A stretch of 36,565 nt of DNA from Pinguiococcus pyrenoidosus (lineage: Eukaryota; Sar; Pinguiophyceae; Pinguiochrysidales; Pinguiochrysidaceae): NCBI GenBank assembly GCA_019677205.1, contig JAAMXY010000686.1:4153-40717 (forward strand), given 5' to 3'. The position numbers and the translations under genes are program-made. The notes beneath the pieces were generated by a model. It saw only the letters and a program-made list of their open reading frames with translations. It was not told where the DNA came from and did not search any database. Of the stretch, positions 18,471 through 28,510 are shown piece after piece; position 1 is the stretch's first letter, and each line of letters opens with the position of its first letter.

Positions 18471-19568
18471 ATGCGCCTTCCCCATGTGATTCTTCTGCTG
18501 GTCTCTGCCGTCACGGCCTTCACCCCGGCGCCGTGGGGAGCCGGCCAGCGGCAAGTCGGCACCGCCGGTGGCCCCTTCCGCCTCGCTGCCAAGAGAGGAG
18601 GCCGCGGGGGCAGAGGAAAAGCCGGGCGGCAGCCGGGTAAGGGCCGAGGGAAGGGCCCTCCGAGGGCCTCCAAGCCGCCCAAGCCCTCTGAGGAGCCCTT
18701 GGCCATCGAGACGGTGGGCTTCGGGGCTCCACAGGCAGATCCTGGCCGGCCTTTTGGCCCCGCCGCCGGCCTGGCCGAGCTGCGTCCCACGGACTTCAGC
18801 TTGGATGAGCGGAAAGACGTGTCGTTCCTTGGCGGCTTCGCCACGGACCTGCCCAGCACGGAGGTCCCCGAGGTGGCGTTCATCGGGAGAAGCAACGTGG
18901 GGAAATCCAGCTTCCTCAACGCATTGGAGGGGGGCAACAAGGCCGTGGCCATCGTGAGCAAGACGCCCGGCAGGACCCGCCAGATCAATCTGTTCCAGGT
19001 GGCCAACAAGGCTGGGAAGCCGCTCTGCGTCTTTGCGGATCTGCCGGGCTACGGCTACGCCAAGCTGGCCAAGGGCCGCCAGCGCACGATCTCCAGGTCC
19101 TTGCGAAGGTACTTCGAGGGGCGACGGCAGCTTCAGCTTGCCGTGCTCCTCGTGGATTCTCGCCGGGATGCCCAGGACTCGGACGCCGACCTCGCCGCCG
19201 CGTTCGAGGAGCTGGATGTGCCGTATGTGGTGGTGGCGACCAAGGTGGACAAGTTGAAGAAAGGCGAGGTGGAGAGGAACTTGAAGGCCATCCGAGAAGG
19301 CATGGAGTTGCCGGACAATCTGCCCATCCCAGCTTCGGTAGTGACTGGAGAAGGCGTGAGGCTTGTTTGGTCGATCATACAGGGCGTGTGTGCAGGTGCA
19401 GTTCTCCGAGATGTGTCAGACACGCCGCTGCTGGCGGAAGACGACGACGACGAGCGAGGTGAAGTGGGGCTTGACGACGACGAAGACGACGACGACGACG
19501 AGGAGGACTTTTATGACTTTGACGATGATGACATGGATGAGATGGATCCGCATCCCTTTAGATCATGA
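18471..19568 (+). CDS. engB: EngB (YihA/YsxC) GTPase, plastid-targeted
   Basis: EngB GTPases help assemble the large ribosomal subunit in bacteria and organelles. This single exon encodes 365 residues. It opens MRLPHVILLLVSAVTAFTPAP: a signal peptide with a predicted cut before Phe in TAFTPAP. This is the aromatic +1 motif used for import into secondary red-type plastids. A Gly/Arg/Lys-rich transit region follows. The GTPase domain has G1 GRSNVGKSSFLN (from 139), G2 region PGRTRQINLF, G3 DLPGYGYAKL and G4 TKVDKL. After about residue 320 there is a very acidic Asp-run tail (GAC repeats) not found in bacterial EngB. The domain order and the NVGKS form of the P-loop are diagnostic. The gene is convergent with the PP2A subunit gene, with only 69 bp between stops. 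Confidence 0.95.
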   Translation: MRLPHVILLLVSAVTAFTPAPWGAGQRQVGTAGGPFRLAAKRGGRGGRGKAGRQPGKGRGKGPPRASKPPKPSEEPLAIETVGFGAPQADPGRPFGPAAGLAELRPTDFSLDERKDVSFLGGFATDLPSTEVPEVAFIGRSNVGKSSFLNALEGGNKAVAIVSKTPGRTRQINLFQVANKAGKPLCVFADLPGYGYAKLAKGRQRTISRSLRRYFEGRRQLQLAVLLVDSRRDAQDSDADLAAAFEELDVPYVVVATKVDKLKKGEVERNLKAIREGMELPDNLPIPASVVTGEGVRLVWSIIQGVCAGAVLRDVSDTPLLAEDDDDERGEVGLDDDEDDDDDEEDFYDFDDDDMDEMDPHPFRS

Positions 19569-19637
19569 AGAGCTTCCTTGCAGCTTGCTGCCTTGGTCTT
19601 GGGGAAGAGCTTCTTGCACAACCTTGCATTCCGCTCA

Positions 19638-21468
19638 TCAGAGCGGGTCGTATCTGTCTGGCCCTCGCTCGTCCCCGATCCCGTCCTCCAGGCCTCCCGC
19701 CAGGCTCTCCCTGTCCGATGAGACCAAGACGTTAGCTCTGATTGCGTGCGCGCTGCGCGAAAAAGCAGAAGGCCGGAAGGGAGGGGACCCGTCTGACTGG
19801 TAAAATTACAAACGATACTGTACTTGAGCGGACCACGGAACGGACGTTCGTCTCCACACATGTGTCTTCATACGGCCCTTCGGTTGGCATCAAGAAGCGG
19901 ATGGCGCATGCTCACCTGTTGTCATAAAGAATGAAGCCCTGGACATCGATCAGGATGGACAAGACCAGGTGCCCCACGCGGCAGCGCAAAAGATCCTTCA
20001 GAGTCAGCAAGCCTGGTGACTCGGGCCCCACCATGTCGAAGATCTCCTGGAGGACATCCTCCCGCTCCGGCACGACTTGCCCCTTGGACGCGAGCAGCTC
20101 GAGGAGGTCGTGGATGAAGTAGCAGAGCTCAAAGTCCGAAAGGTGGCCATTCCGTCGGAAGTCCAAGACTCGGAAGAGAAACGCGATGGACTGTGGAGAA
20201 CGCCGATTCTCGAAGGCCAGCACGAAGTCCAGGAAGGTCTTGTAGTCCATCTCGTGCTCGCTCTTTCCTGAACTCGCATCTCCCGTTCGGTACGTGAGGG
20301 CTTCCTCAAAGAGAGCGTCCACGAAGGCCGGCGTCAAGTGCACGAGGTTGCGCATGCCGTACTTGCTGAACTCGCTCTTCGAAAGCATGCCGTTTTGATC
20401 CACGTCAAGCTCGAGGTACGAGTTGTACACCCTCAGGGTATTCTCTAGGCTGAACCAGTTCCGTGCAGCGCCTTCCACTTCGTCTTCGCCATCGAGGGAC
20501 ACGATCTCGTAAAACTCCTCCATCACCGCGGAGTTCGCGAGCTTGGCCACACTGATTCTCCCTGTTCGCCTCGGGTCCAGGAAGAAGACGAAGCGACGCA
20601 CGGCCGTATATACATAGAAAGGGAGGAAGCTATCGATCATGCTGGCGAGGCTGGGGATGTTGTCGATGAAGTCGTAGAGATAGTTCTCCAGGTCCTGCTC
20701 GCGGAGGTATCCCTTGCCTTCCGCGTCGTAGTACTTCAGCTGTGTTCGCGTGCGCATGCTGCAGGTGGTATTGTGAATGCGTCGGAAGACCTCCTGGGAC
20801 GACACACGGCCCTTGCTATCGCGCGGAAGCCTCAAGAACTCTCTCGCTCGGAGAAGAACTTTCATCGGCCCGGGCAGTTCATCCCGCAGCGCTCGGAAAT
20901 CCTCGTACGTCAAGAGCACCACCTCCGCTGGGGTTTCAGCCTCCACGTGCTCAGCAACACCTTGGCTCCTCCGATACGTCTCCATGGCCTGCTCCTCCAA
21001 CGCGGCCAGCGATGCGTCGGGAAGGAGGCTCTCCTCCCGGGCCTGCAAGGCCAGGCCCCTGGCCAGCTGCGTCGCCGCCTCTTCCAGCTCTGCACACTCG
21101 GCTTCTGCCTCGGGCCCCAATGCCAACCCAGCTGCAGGTCTCTCTGTAGCTCTGCGGGGCCGCACGGGTCGAGGCCGCCGCGGCCTTGGCAAGAGGGACG
21201 GAATGAACCGGAAGGATCGATGCGATTCTTCTTCGTCCTCCTTCCGCTCTGCCGCGCCCGCAGGAGGCACGGACCGATCCCGCATGAGCTTGGCGAACTG
21301 CCGCTCGGTCTCTGCATCCTCCACGGTGCTGGTCGTGGAGAAAAAGCGAGGACTGCTCAGCGTGGAGTCCTCTGCGGACACCTTGGACACCGACTCGGTG
21401 GTCGGGGTGGACGTCGAGGCTGCTTGGCGGTCCTCCAGGTTGAAGTGGGGCGGTCTTTCCATCTCCAT
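19638..21468 (-). CDS. PPP2R3C: PP2A regulatory subunit B'' (PPP2R3C / TON2-FASS type)
   Basis: B'' subunits target protein phosphatase 2A; the PPP2R3C/TON2 class acts at centrosomes or cortical microtubules. Exons 21468-19916 and 19710-19638 join in phase (541 residues). The conserved core includes YDAEGKGYLREQDLENYLYD, FYVYTAVRRFVFFLDP and RTGRISV. A canonical calcium-binding EF-hand lies near residue 355 (DVDQNGMLSKSEF). DYKTFLDFVLAFENR and ILIDVQGFILYDNR follow. Splicing at the gtgagc donor replaces the immediate TGA with RESLAGGLEDGIGDE. This restores the family's DNRE continuation, so I favour the spliced form. The frame is open upstream of the chosen ATG to 21652, where there is an in-frame TAG, but only a GTG lies there. 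The start could therefore be in an upstream exon. The N-terminal 130 residues are Ser/Arg-rich and not conserved. Confidence 0.9.
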
Positions 21469-21839
21469 CGCCTCTTCCGCCCTATCTACCAGCGATCGGA
21501 AAGGAAAAATGCAGGGACCTTCCAAGTCCTGTGGCCCCAGGGGCACAGCAACGCCGGCGTTCTTCTTACAAGCCAACGCCGCCGTGACAGATGGATTTGA
21601 ACGGTAACGGTCGTTTCTTCCTTCCGTCACCGGCGGAGGCCGGAGTCTCTTGTTTTCACTCTTCTATCGATCCGGATCCATGTCAGTTCGGAGCATGACG
21701 AGCCCCCTTCTTATGATCATCCTTCGCCCCGGCGTTGCTTGGAACGCTTTTGGCGCGCAGACGTCTCCGTTGAGCCCGCATCGAGGCGCGGACGAGCCCT
21801 AGGCCGTTGCTCCGCCCGCGACGGAGGAAAGCGAGAGAC
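21469..21839. other. Divergent spacer (PP2A B'' / type II membrane protein)
   Basis: The part up to 21652 is open in the PP2A frame and may be coding. The rest is GC-rich without the AT-rich core seen in several other divergent spacers. Confidence 0.4.
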
Positions 21840-22744
21840 ATGAAGGTCTCGCCAACGAGAAACGTGGTGCTGTCCAAGCGCACGGTGCTGTTCGGAGCGC
21901 TCGTGGGCCTCTCAATCATGGTGGGCGTTCTGTTGGCGGAGGGCATGTAAGTTTCGCGGCACATTTTGGAGTTTGGCCTCAGAGCCGACGCTTCTATACG
22001 ACCCACGATCATGTGGGGACCGTGTTGCTGACGGAATGGGAGCGCTTCCACAGCGGTACCCTCTGGGTCTGAAACAGCCGTCGTGATCGAAGCAGTGTGT
22101 CTATTAGTTTCGTCGTCGCCATGGTCGTGAGAGTGACGTTGGTGGTGGTGGTGGTGGTGGTGGTGGTGGTTGTGAGAGAGCGGAGAGCGCTCTTCTAGTT
22201 TCGCTTGTAATGTCTTTTCGCTTTTGGTCTTGACAGTCACAATCATCGGCGCATCAAGTTCATGTCGCGCGAGAAGGAGAAAGTGCGCGACATGCAGCGC
22301 AAGCTGGGCGACGAGAAGGAGAGGTACATCGATGTGCTGGAGACCTTCACCGACAGCCTGGACGAGTGGAAGCTGAGCAATGACGTGAGGCCGAGCGACA
22401 TCTCCGAGGCGTCCAGCCGCGTAGCGGGCTTCCACGACCAAGCAGAGCAGATGCTGTCCACGATGCAAAACATGGAGGAGCTCCTGACCGAACACGAGAT
22501 GACGCTCGAGGAGAAGGAGGACATCCTGGCGTTCCACGAGCTCCGTTTCACCGAGGAAGACAGAGTCAAGGAGACGATGCTGAAGTACATCGTGCAGCTT
22601 GCCAAGTCCCTGCAGGAGAAGGGCGTGTCACTGCCATCCGATCTGATCGGCAAGGAGTACTTCGTGGAAGCGATGAACGCGGAGTACGCGGCCCACCAGC
22701 CTGCAAAACCGTTTCCCCGAAGCCGCTTGCGCATGAGGGGCTAG
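21840..22744 (+). CDS. Small type II membrane protein with coiled coil, function unknown
   Basis: Two exons, 21840-21946 and 22237-22744, join in phase with a consensus gtaagt donor and a pyrimidine-rich tract before gacag. The product has 204 residues. A short basic N-terminus (MKVSPTRNVVLSKR) precedes one hydrophobic segment at about 15-35 (TVLFGALVGLSIMVGVLLA). The rest is charged and helical (MSREKEKVRDMQRKL, LTEHEMTLEEKEDILAF), consistent with a coiled coil on the luminal or outer side of a signal anchor. I do not recognise a family. The ER or Golgi is a reasonable guess. Without splicing the frame stops after 36 residues. The intron carries a (GGT)10 tract. Confidence 0.8.
22141..22170. 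repeat. (GGT)10 microsatellite
   Basis: Ten uninterrupted GGT triplets lie within the intron of the type II membrane protein gene. Confidence 0.95.
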
Positions 22745-22925
22745 TCGTACGTTTCGTGTCTACTTCGCCAGAGTGACTTGTCGTGGTAGCGTAGTGGGGC
22801 AAGACCAAAAGCTTACAAATACAAGATGGAAAACAAAAAAGAGGGTTTTCTCTTCGCGGCTGGTGGCTGGTCTCCGTCGCTCCTTGCGTCTGCGAAGGTC
22901 AGATGGCTTCGACGCACGTTCGCTC

Positions 22926-24849
22926 TTACAAGCCAATGTAGTATGATCGACCGTTTGGATTGTGGATCGGCGTCACAATCGGCTGCGAAACCGCCCACTC
23001 GTACCAAACCTTCGTTGGTGCCACGCACCGCCAGATGTGCAGGACCACTTGCCCACCGGCGTTCACACGGAACGGAGTGCGAATGGGGAAGTAGATCGGG
23101 AACCAGGAGAACATCCCCGGCGAATGCGTTGCCGGCAGAATTGAGATCGACACGTCCTCGTAGAGGTCCGCGTCGAAATATCCAACGAATCCATGGATCG
23201 TCGTCGCGATGTCGATCGAGAACGTCAGCGTCTCTCTTCGCGTATTGTCCACGCGGTCCGGATAGTCCGGATTGGGGTGCACGAAGGAGAACACCGCCTG
23301 GGGCTCCGCCGCGACGAAAGCGTTGAAGGGTTTCACCACGAACGCCGTCTCGAACATCTTTGCTTTCTCGTGTACTTTCACCTCGTCCCAGAGCTTCTGG
23401 GAAGACACGGGCGCCAGGTACGAGGTGTACTTACAAGGGATGCTGATGCCGCCCGGATTCTTCAGGAGCCACTGGGCACCGTCCAAGCATTCCGGAGACA
23501 GCTCGTTGTCCCCGAAGCTCCCCAGCAGCTCAGAGACGACGATGTCTGCCCGCTCGTCACTCTCTCTCAGTTTCCGCATGTCTCCGCTGACGATCGTGAC
23601 GTTGTCCCAGCCGTCACTGATCACCCGGTTGCGCAGGGTGAGGACCGCGTTCGGATTCTTCTCTACCCCAATGATGCGGAGCTTGCGCCCCGTTCGCGCG
23701 GCCGCAGCGAGGCTCGCAAAGATCAGCGGCCCCCGCCCTGCCCCAAGCACCATGAGCACGACCTCTTTTTCTACATCATTGTGCCGCTTCTCCAGGGCCT
23801 GCGCCACTGCCTCTTCGTACGCGCTGTACTTGACCGGGTCCATCTCGAACGTCTCGTACGTCTGCGACTCGAGATTGTCCTGCAGCGGCTGCAGCGGCGC
23901 CTGCAGGAAATCGTTGTATGGCGCCGAGTGCTTCTCCGCCTCCGACGGGGGCGTCAGCTTGCCGTAGAGGTGGTGCAGGTACTGCGCGTAGGTGAGATGC
24001 CCAGTCGCGTTCTGATGGCAGGGCCGTCCATCGATGATCATATGTATCCCGCGCGCCATCGCCGCCTGCACGAAGCTCTGGTGCCGCTGGGAGAGCGTCG
24101 GGAAGCCACCCTTGTTGGTGAGGAAGATGTCGGTCGGAAGAAGAAGCGCACGCACCGGCTCCCCGAGCCAGCGATTCAGCGAGAGCTTCGAGGGCAGATC
24201 GGCCGACACCTCCAGCAGCACGTGCAGCGCACTGTTGTACTCCGCTAGCGCTCGAATCACATTCCACTGATCCCAAGCGTCCTGCTGGCCTTCTGGCACC
24301 TCCTCGTCGCCAGCCTCGGCCAGCACCATCGGCACGTGGACCCACAGCTGCTTCTGAAGGCCCCCAGCCACTGCCTGGTTCAAGACCCGAGCATAGTTGG
24401 CCGGCACCGCGCTGCCCTTGGGATACGGCGCGATGCAGGCCGAGATGGGCAGGTGTGAGGCCCAAGCCAACTCCTCCTTGACCGCCACCTCCGCCGCCCT
24501 GCTATCCTCGAGGGCAGGAGAGTCGCAGTCCGGCCACCTGCTCAGCTTGCCCACCACGCTATTCTGCCACTGCTTGCCTTGGAGCTCCCTGTCCGAGTGC
24601 GTCGTTGGCAGGGCGTCGCATGCGCTGATGCCCCGCGCATCGCGCCGGCTCTCCGGGCGAAAGAGGTCCTGGAAAGAGCAGCGATGCCTCAGAATGGCGG
24701 AAGGGAGGGGGAGAGGATCCGGCAGGACAGCGCACCACGCAGATGAAGTCATAGTAGTCATCCTTGGCTCCTTGCAAGGCCAGCTTGAGATCTGGTACTT
24801 CGTGGAGGTTCAGGCCGCAGAGGAGCCGCGGGTGGCCGCTGTCGCCCAT
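22926..24849 (-). CDS. PRMT5: Protein arginine methyltransferase 5 (type II)
   Basis: PRMT5 makes symmetric dimethylarginine on histones, Sm proteins and other targets using S-adenosylmethionine. Exons 24849-24736 and 24668-22926 join in phase (618 residues; human PRMT5 has 637). The intron (donor gtgcgc, acceptor tttccag, pyrimidine-rich) is needed because the N-terminal part (LNLHEVPDLKLAL, DDYYDFICV) is in another frame. A TIM-barrel domain comes first (SVVGKLSRWPDCDSP, YAQYLHHLYGKL). The Rossmann fold has GAGRGPL (347-353) and VEKNPNAV. The double-E loop is SELLGSFGDNELSPE with Glu418 and Glu427. Phe312 (TYETFEMDPVKY) corresponds to the residue giving symmetric specificity. The C-terminal barrel ends with WYEWAV and HNPNGRSYYIGL, matching the family's terminus. 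Confidence 0.96.
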
Positions 24850-25269
24850 AATCCCCTTGGGTAAAGCAGGCGCTGCTGGCGGCTTGGCGGAGCTTGGGAG
24901 AGCAGCTACGGAGGACAGATGACGGAATCAATGGAAAAGCTCCGGGTGAGACAGACGGAAGAGGGCGGGAAGGGGACAGACGGAAGGAACTTGCAACCCA
25001 CCACAAAAAAAGAAAATGAACTGAAATAGAAATTAAATTTTAGATTATTAATTGTGTCACAACTAATTTGAATAAAATATTTTTTTTTATTTAGTAAGGC
25101 GAACGTCTAAAACATCTTAATTAGCCATATTTTGCGCACGAGGTAGACGGTTTGATTGTTTTGGTTTTTGAAGAGTGCCACGCTGTGCCTTTTCCCGCGC
25201 TTTCTGAATCCTGGATCTCGCACCCCTCCGGTGGATCTGCTTCAGCTTTCCATGGCGCAGTAGCCAGTC
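24850..25269. promoter_or_regulatory. Divergent promoter region (PRMT5 / SCYL1-like)
   Basis: A GC-rich part next to PRMT5 gives way to an AT-rich core at about 25005-25130, containing poly(T) and poly(A) runs. No coding frame is seen. Confidence 0.45.
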
Positions 25270-27774
25270 ATGGGCAACGCGGCGTCCGGCTTGCCGGTGA
25301 CTTTGGGCGACGCGGTCGCGGCGGCGCCGGACTACCACTGGGCCATCTTCCACGGCGTGGACAAGCGGAACTCTCAGAAGCGCGTGGTGTTCAAGTTCGA
25401 GAAGGCAAACGTGGCGCGTGAGCGACTGGAGGCGGCGCAGAATGCTTTCGCGCGGATGCGGACGCTGGTGCACCCGAGCTTGCTGAGGAGTCTGGAGTCG
25501 CTGGAGCTGGAGAAGGAGCTTTTGCTGGTCACGGAGGACGTGAAGCCGCTCCGCGCGTGGCTGCCCGAGCTGGCCGACAGCCCGGTGGAGCGGGCGGCGG
25601 ACCAGCTGCTCTGGGGTCTGGAGCTGACGCTGAAAGCGCTGGTGTTCCTCAATGAGACCAATCAGCTCGTGCACGGCTGCCTGTGCCTCGACGCCATCTT
25701 CGTGACGCCGGCCGGCGACTGGCGCTTGGGCGCTTTGGACCTCGTGGGTAGCTGTGAGGCGGTGGCGCCTGGGCAGCAGCCCCCTCTGTACTGCCGCTTG
25801 GCCACGGGCCTCATGCCCAGCCAGGCGCCGCCGCCGGAGATGCGGCCGGGAGCCGCCCTCCGAAGCCTGCAGCTGGCGCCCTGGGCACTGGACATCTACG
25901 GCCTGGGCCGGATCCTCGAAGAGATTCGCGACCAACTCCCGCGCGTGCATGCGCAGCTCATGAAGGTGTGTGGCACGAGCCTGAACGCCTTCACCGCGAA
26001 CGGCCCCGCGGAGCGGCCGGCGCCGTCTGCGGCGCTCCGGGGCCTGGCCGCCAAGGCGCTGAAGCGGCCGATGGTGAGCATTCTGCGCAATCTGGACAAC
26101 CTCGCGAGCAAGGCCATGCCGGACCGGATCAAGTTCCTGGAGACCATCGGCAAGCATCTGAAGCGCCTCCCAACCGCGGTCAAGCACGATAAAGTGTTGC
26201 CGTGCTGCGTGGAGATTCTCGAGACCAGCGTCTCCGAGCACGCCATGCGGCTCATGGGCTCACAGGACGTGATTCGCGGCGCCATCAACGCCTTGCTGCC
26301 GTTTGCGTTGAGCATCTTCGAGGACAAGAGTAATACAATAGAGGCGGCGGAAGCGAAGGGCGAGTTCAAGGCAAGGCTGCTGCCGATTTTGTCCAGCATC
26401 GTAGCGCAGCAGGACAGGAGCTTGCGCCTCTGCCTCCTCAGCCTAGTCGGTACCTTCCTGCCCTTTGCTGACGACGACGCCGTGAATCGCGTCTTCTTCG
26501 AACCGATCCTCCAAGGATTCGCAGACTCGGGCAGCGCGAGGCTCCGCGAGGCCACGTTGAAGACGTTGGTGCACTTCTTAGGCCGACTCACGGAGCGGAA
26601 TCTGAACGACCGGCTGCCGGCGCAGCTCCTGCGCTTGCAGAACGATCCGGAGCCCGGCATCCGCACCAACATTGCCATATTCATTGGGCGAATGGCGCCC
26701 AAGCTCAAGCCGGGCGTCCGTGCCCGGATGCTGCTGTCTGCCCTTCCACGCGGGCTGAAGGACTCGTTCTTCCACGCGCGGATTGCTTCGATGAGAGCCC
26801 TGCTCGCCTGTCAGGAGTTCGTCGAGCCTGCGGGGCTGGCCACGAAGGTGCTTCCGCTGATCTGCCCACTTCTCGTTGATCCTGTCGAGGACGTGCGCGA
26901 CTTCGCTTTCCAGTGCCTGGACTCGGTGCGAAGTCGCCTGGAAGCGCACAGCAGAGCGTTGGCAGAAGAGCAGGCGAAGGGAGAAGCACAGAAGGCGGAG
27001 GCCGCGGCCGGGGGCGACACGGGCTGGGGCGTGCGCGCCATCTCGAGCCTGGCCGCCGCGGATGGACCCAAGGAGGCTAGCTCGGAGGGGAAGATCGTGG
27101 CACCTGCAGCAGCAGTTCAGGTCCAAGACGACTGGGATGCGCTGGATCAGTCGCTCGACACAGACATTGATATTCCGACCGTACCAGCGAACGGCGCGCC
27201 CCCGGAGCAGCCCGTCAACGGAAGCGGTTGGGGAGACGATGAAGACTGGGGATTAGATGATGACGAGGACGACGCTGATGGTAGTGAGGTGGCAGCTCCG
27301 GCGCCCAGGCCGCAGGAAGCGCGAAAGCCAAAGGTGGTGCTCTCGGCCAAGAGCGATGCCCAGAAGGCAGAGGAGAGGCGAAGGAAGCAGGAGGAGATCC
27401 GCCGGAAGCGGGAGGAGCGGAAGCGCCTTCGGGAAGCCACCAAGATGACGCAGGCGACGCCGACGCGGTCCCAGTCCAGCGGCAACAAGCTGGGACTGCC
27501 CGCAGCATCGAGTTCCTCTTCCCTTGGTGCATCCTCGGCAAACGGGGAGAACGGGCCCGTGGGTGCGGCGCCCGCGGCAAGGGCCGTGAGTGACACTCTT
27601 ACGGCGTCTCCAGCTCGTACCGCGACGTCAAGAAGGTTGCAGGCTCCCGAGTCCAAGTCAAGTCCCCGCAGGACGGCGAACTCGGGCATCTCTAGAGCGG
27701 CGAAGCTGAAGCCGAAGCCTGTGAAGCTGCAAGTAGAGAACAAAGACGATGACGAAGAGGAATGGGACTGGTAG
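25270..27774 (+). CDS. SCYL1: SCYL1/Cex1-type pseudokinase with HEAT repeats
   Basis: SCYL1-family proteins work in COPI retrograde traffic at the Golgi and in tRNA export. This single exon encodes 834 residues. The N-terminus MGNAAS fits N-myristoylation. Residues about 15-240 follow a kinase fold with lost catalysis: HGCLCLDAIFV stands at the HRD position and LGALD at the DFG position. HEAT-type helices occupy about 280-570 (SILRNLDNLASKAMPDRI, LVDPVEDVRDFAFQCLDSV). A low-complexity region follows, with acidic Trp motifs DDWDALDQ and WGDDEDWG, a basic helix (KAEERRRKQEEIRRKREERK), and the extreme C-terminus DDDEEEWDW. An acidic WxW tail resembles ligands of the delta-COP mu-homology domain. 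This would replace the RKLD tail of animal SCYL1 (inference). No introns are seen. Confidence 0.92.
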   Translation: MGNAASGLPVTLGDAVAAAPDYHWAIFHGVDKRNSQKRVVFKFEKANVARERLEAAQNAFARMRTLVHPSLLRSLESLELEKELLLVTEDVKPLRAWLPELADSPVERAADQLLWGLELTLKALVFLNETNQLVHGCLCLDAIFVTPAGDWRLGALDLVGSCEAVAPGQQPPLYCRLATGLMPSQAPPPEMRPGAALRSLQLAPWALDIYGLGRILEEIRDQLPRVHAQLMKVCGTSLNAFTANGPAERPAPSAALRGLAAKALKRPMVSILRNLDNLASKAMPDRIKFLETIGKHLKRLPTAVKHDKVLPCCVEILETSVSEHAMRLMGSQDVIRGAINALLPFALSIFEDKSNTIEAAEAKGEFKARLLPILSSIVAQQDRSLRLCLLSLVGTFLPFADDDAVNRVFFEPILQGFADSGSARLREATLKTLVHFLGRLTERNLNDRLPAQLLRLQNDPEPGIRTNIAIFIGRMAPKLKPGVRARMLLSALPRGLKDSFFHARIASMRALLACQEFVEPAGLATKVLPLICPLLVDPVEDVRDFAFQCLDSVRSRLEAHSRALAEEQAKGEAQKAEAAAGGDTGWGVRAISSLAAADGPKEASSEGKIVAPAAAVQVQDDWDALDQSLDTDIDIPTVPANGAPPEQPVNGSGWGDDEDWGLDDDEDDADGSEVAAPAPRPQEARKPKVVLSAKSDAQKAEERRRKQEEIRRKREERKRLREATKMTQATPTRSQSSGNKLGLPAASSSSSLGASSANGENGPVGAAPAARAVSDTLTASPARTATSRRLQAPESKSSPRRTANSGISRAAKLKPKPVKLQVENKDDDEEEWDW

Positions 27775-28381
27775 TGCAGAGGCAGGCAGCTGCGGTCAGC
27801 GGAGGAAGATGAATCAGAAGATTTTTTCTCCTCCAGTGCTCTCATCATTCAGCTGTTGCCGTTCTTCTTGGGCGGCCCTGCGGGGTACCTTTCGACCAGA
27901 CCTACTCGGGAAGCAATTCACTTGCATTTCCCTGTGGGAAGGAGCCTAGAATCAAGCCTCGAGCAAAGGCAGCCAGGCGTGGCCAGCGGCATGAAGCCGC
28001 AGCTAGGGCGGGAGAAGGGGAAGAAGCAGGCCTTCAACAGGGCGCGAGGAGCGATTGGGAAGCATCCCACAGTAGCAACCTAGTATCATACATTGCTATC
28101 ACACATGCTGTGCAGCAAGCACGCCACAACAATCCTTCTGTCACGAAACCTGGCAAGGAACAAGGCCGAGCCCAAGGAGACTGGGTGTCACAATACGAAT
28201 ACCGGATCATCCCGGGAACACAGGAGGGGCAGAGCGCGCAGTAAGGCGGGAGCCGTGGCTTCTTTGTGGCAGTGGCCGGATCTTTCAGCTGCCATTCCAC
28301 GATGCTGCAGGACCCTGGGCCGCGTAAGGCAGGGCGGGATCGAGAGCGCCTTCCGCAGGTTGCACCCACCTGCCCATCGTG
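27775..28381. other. Spacer between SCYL1-like and kinase genes
   Basis: This region is the 3' UTR of the SCYL1-like gene followed by the promoter of the kinase gene. I see no convincing coding frame and no clear repeat; an ATTGG lies near 28054. Confidence 0.35.
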
Positions 28382-28445
28382 ATGGAAGGGTCTCCGACGA
28401 AGGTCAAAGAGGAGGAGCAGGAGCAGAAGCAGGAGCAGGAGCAGA

Positions 28446-28510
<65 letters not shown>

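Noticed and set aside
23193-24248. 351-codon plus-strand frame across PRMT5
   Set aside because: It is antisense to an unambiguous PRMT5 catalytic domain.
25121-25136. TTAGCCATATTTTG, loosely like the dinoflagellate spliced leader
   Set aside because: It matches only part of the leader with insertions and lies in AT-rich DNA where such matches are expected; introns and strand layout also argue against a typical dinoflagellate.
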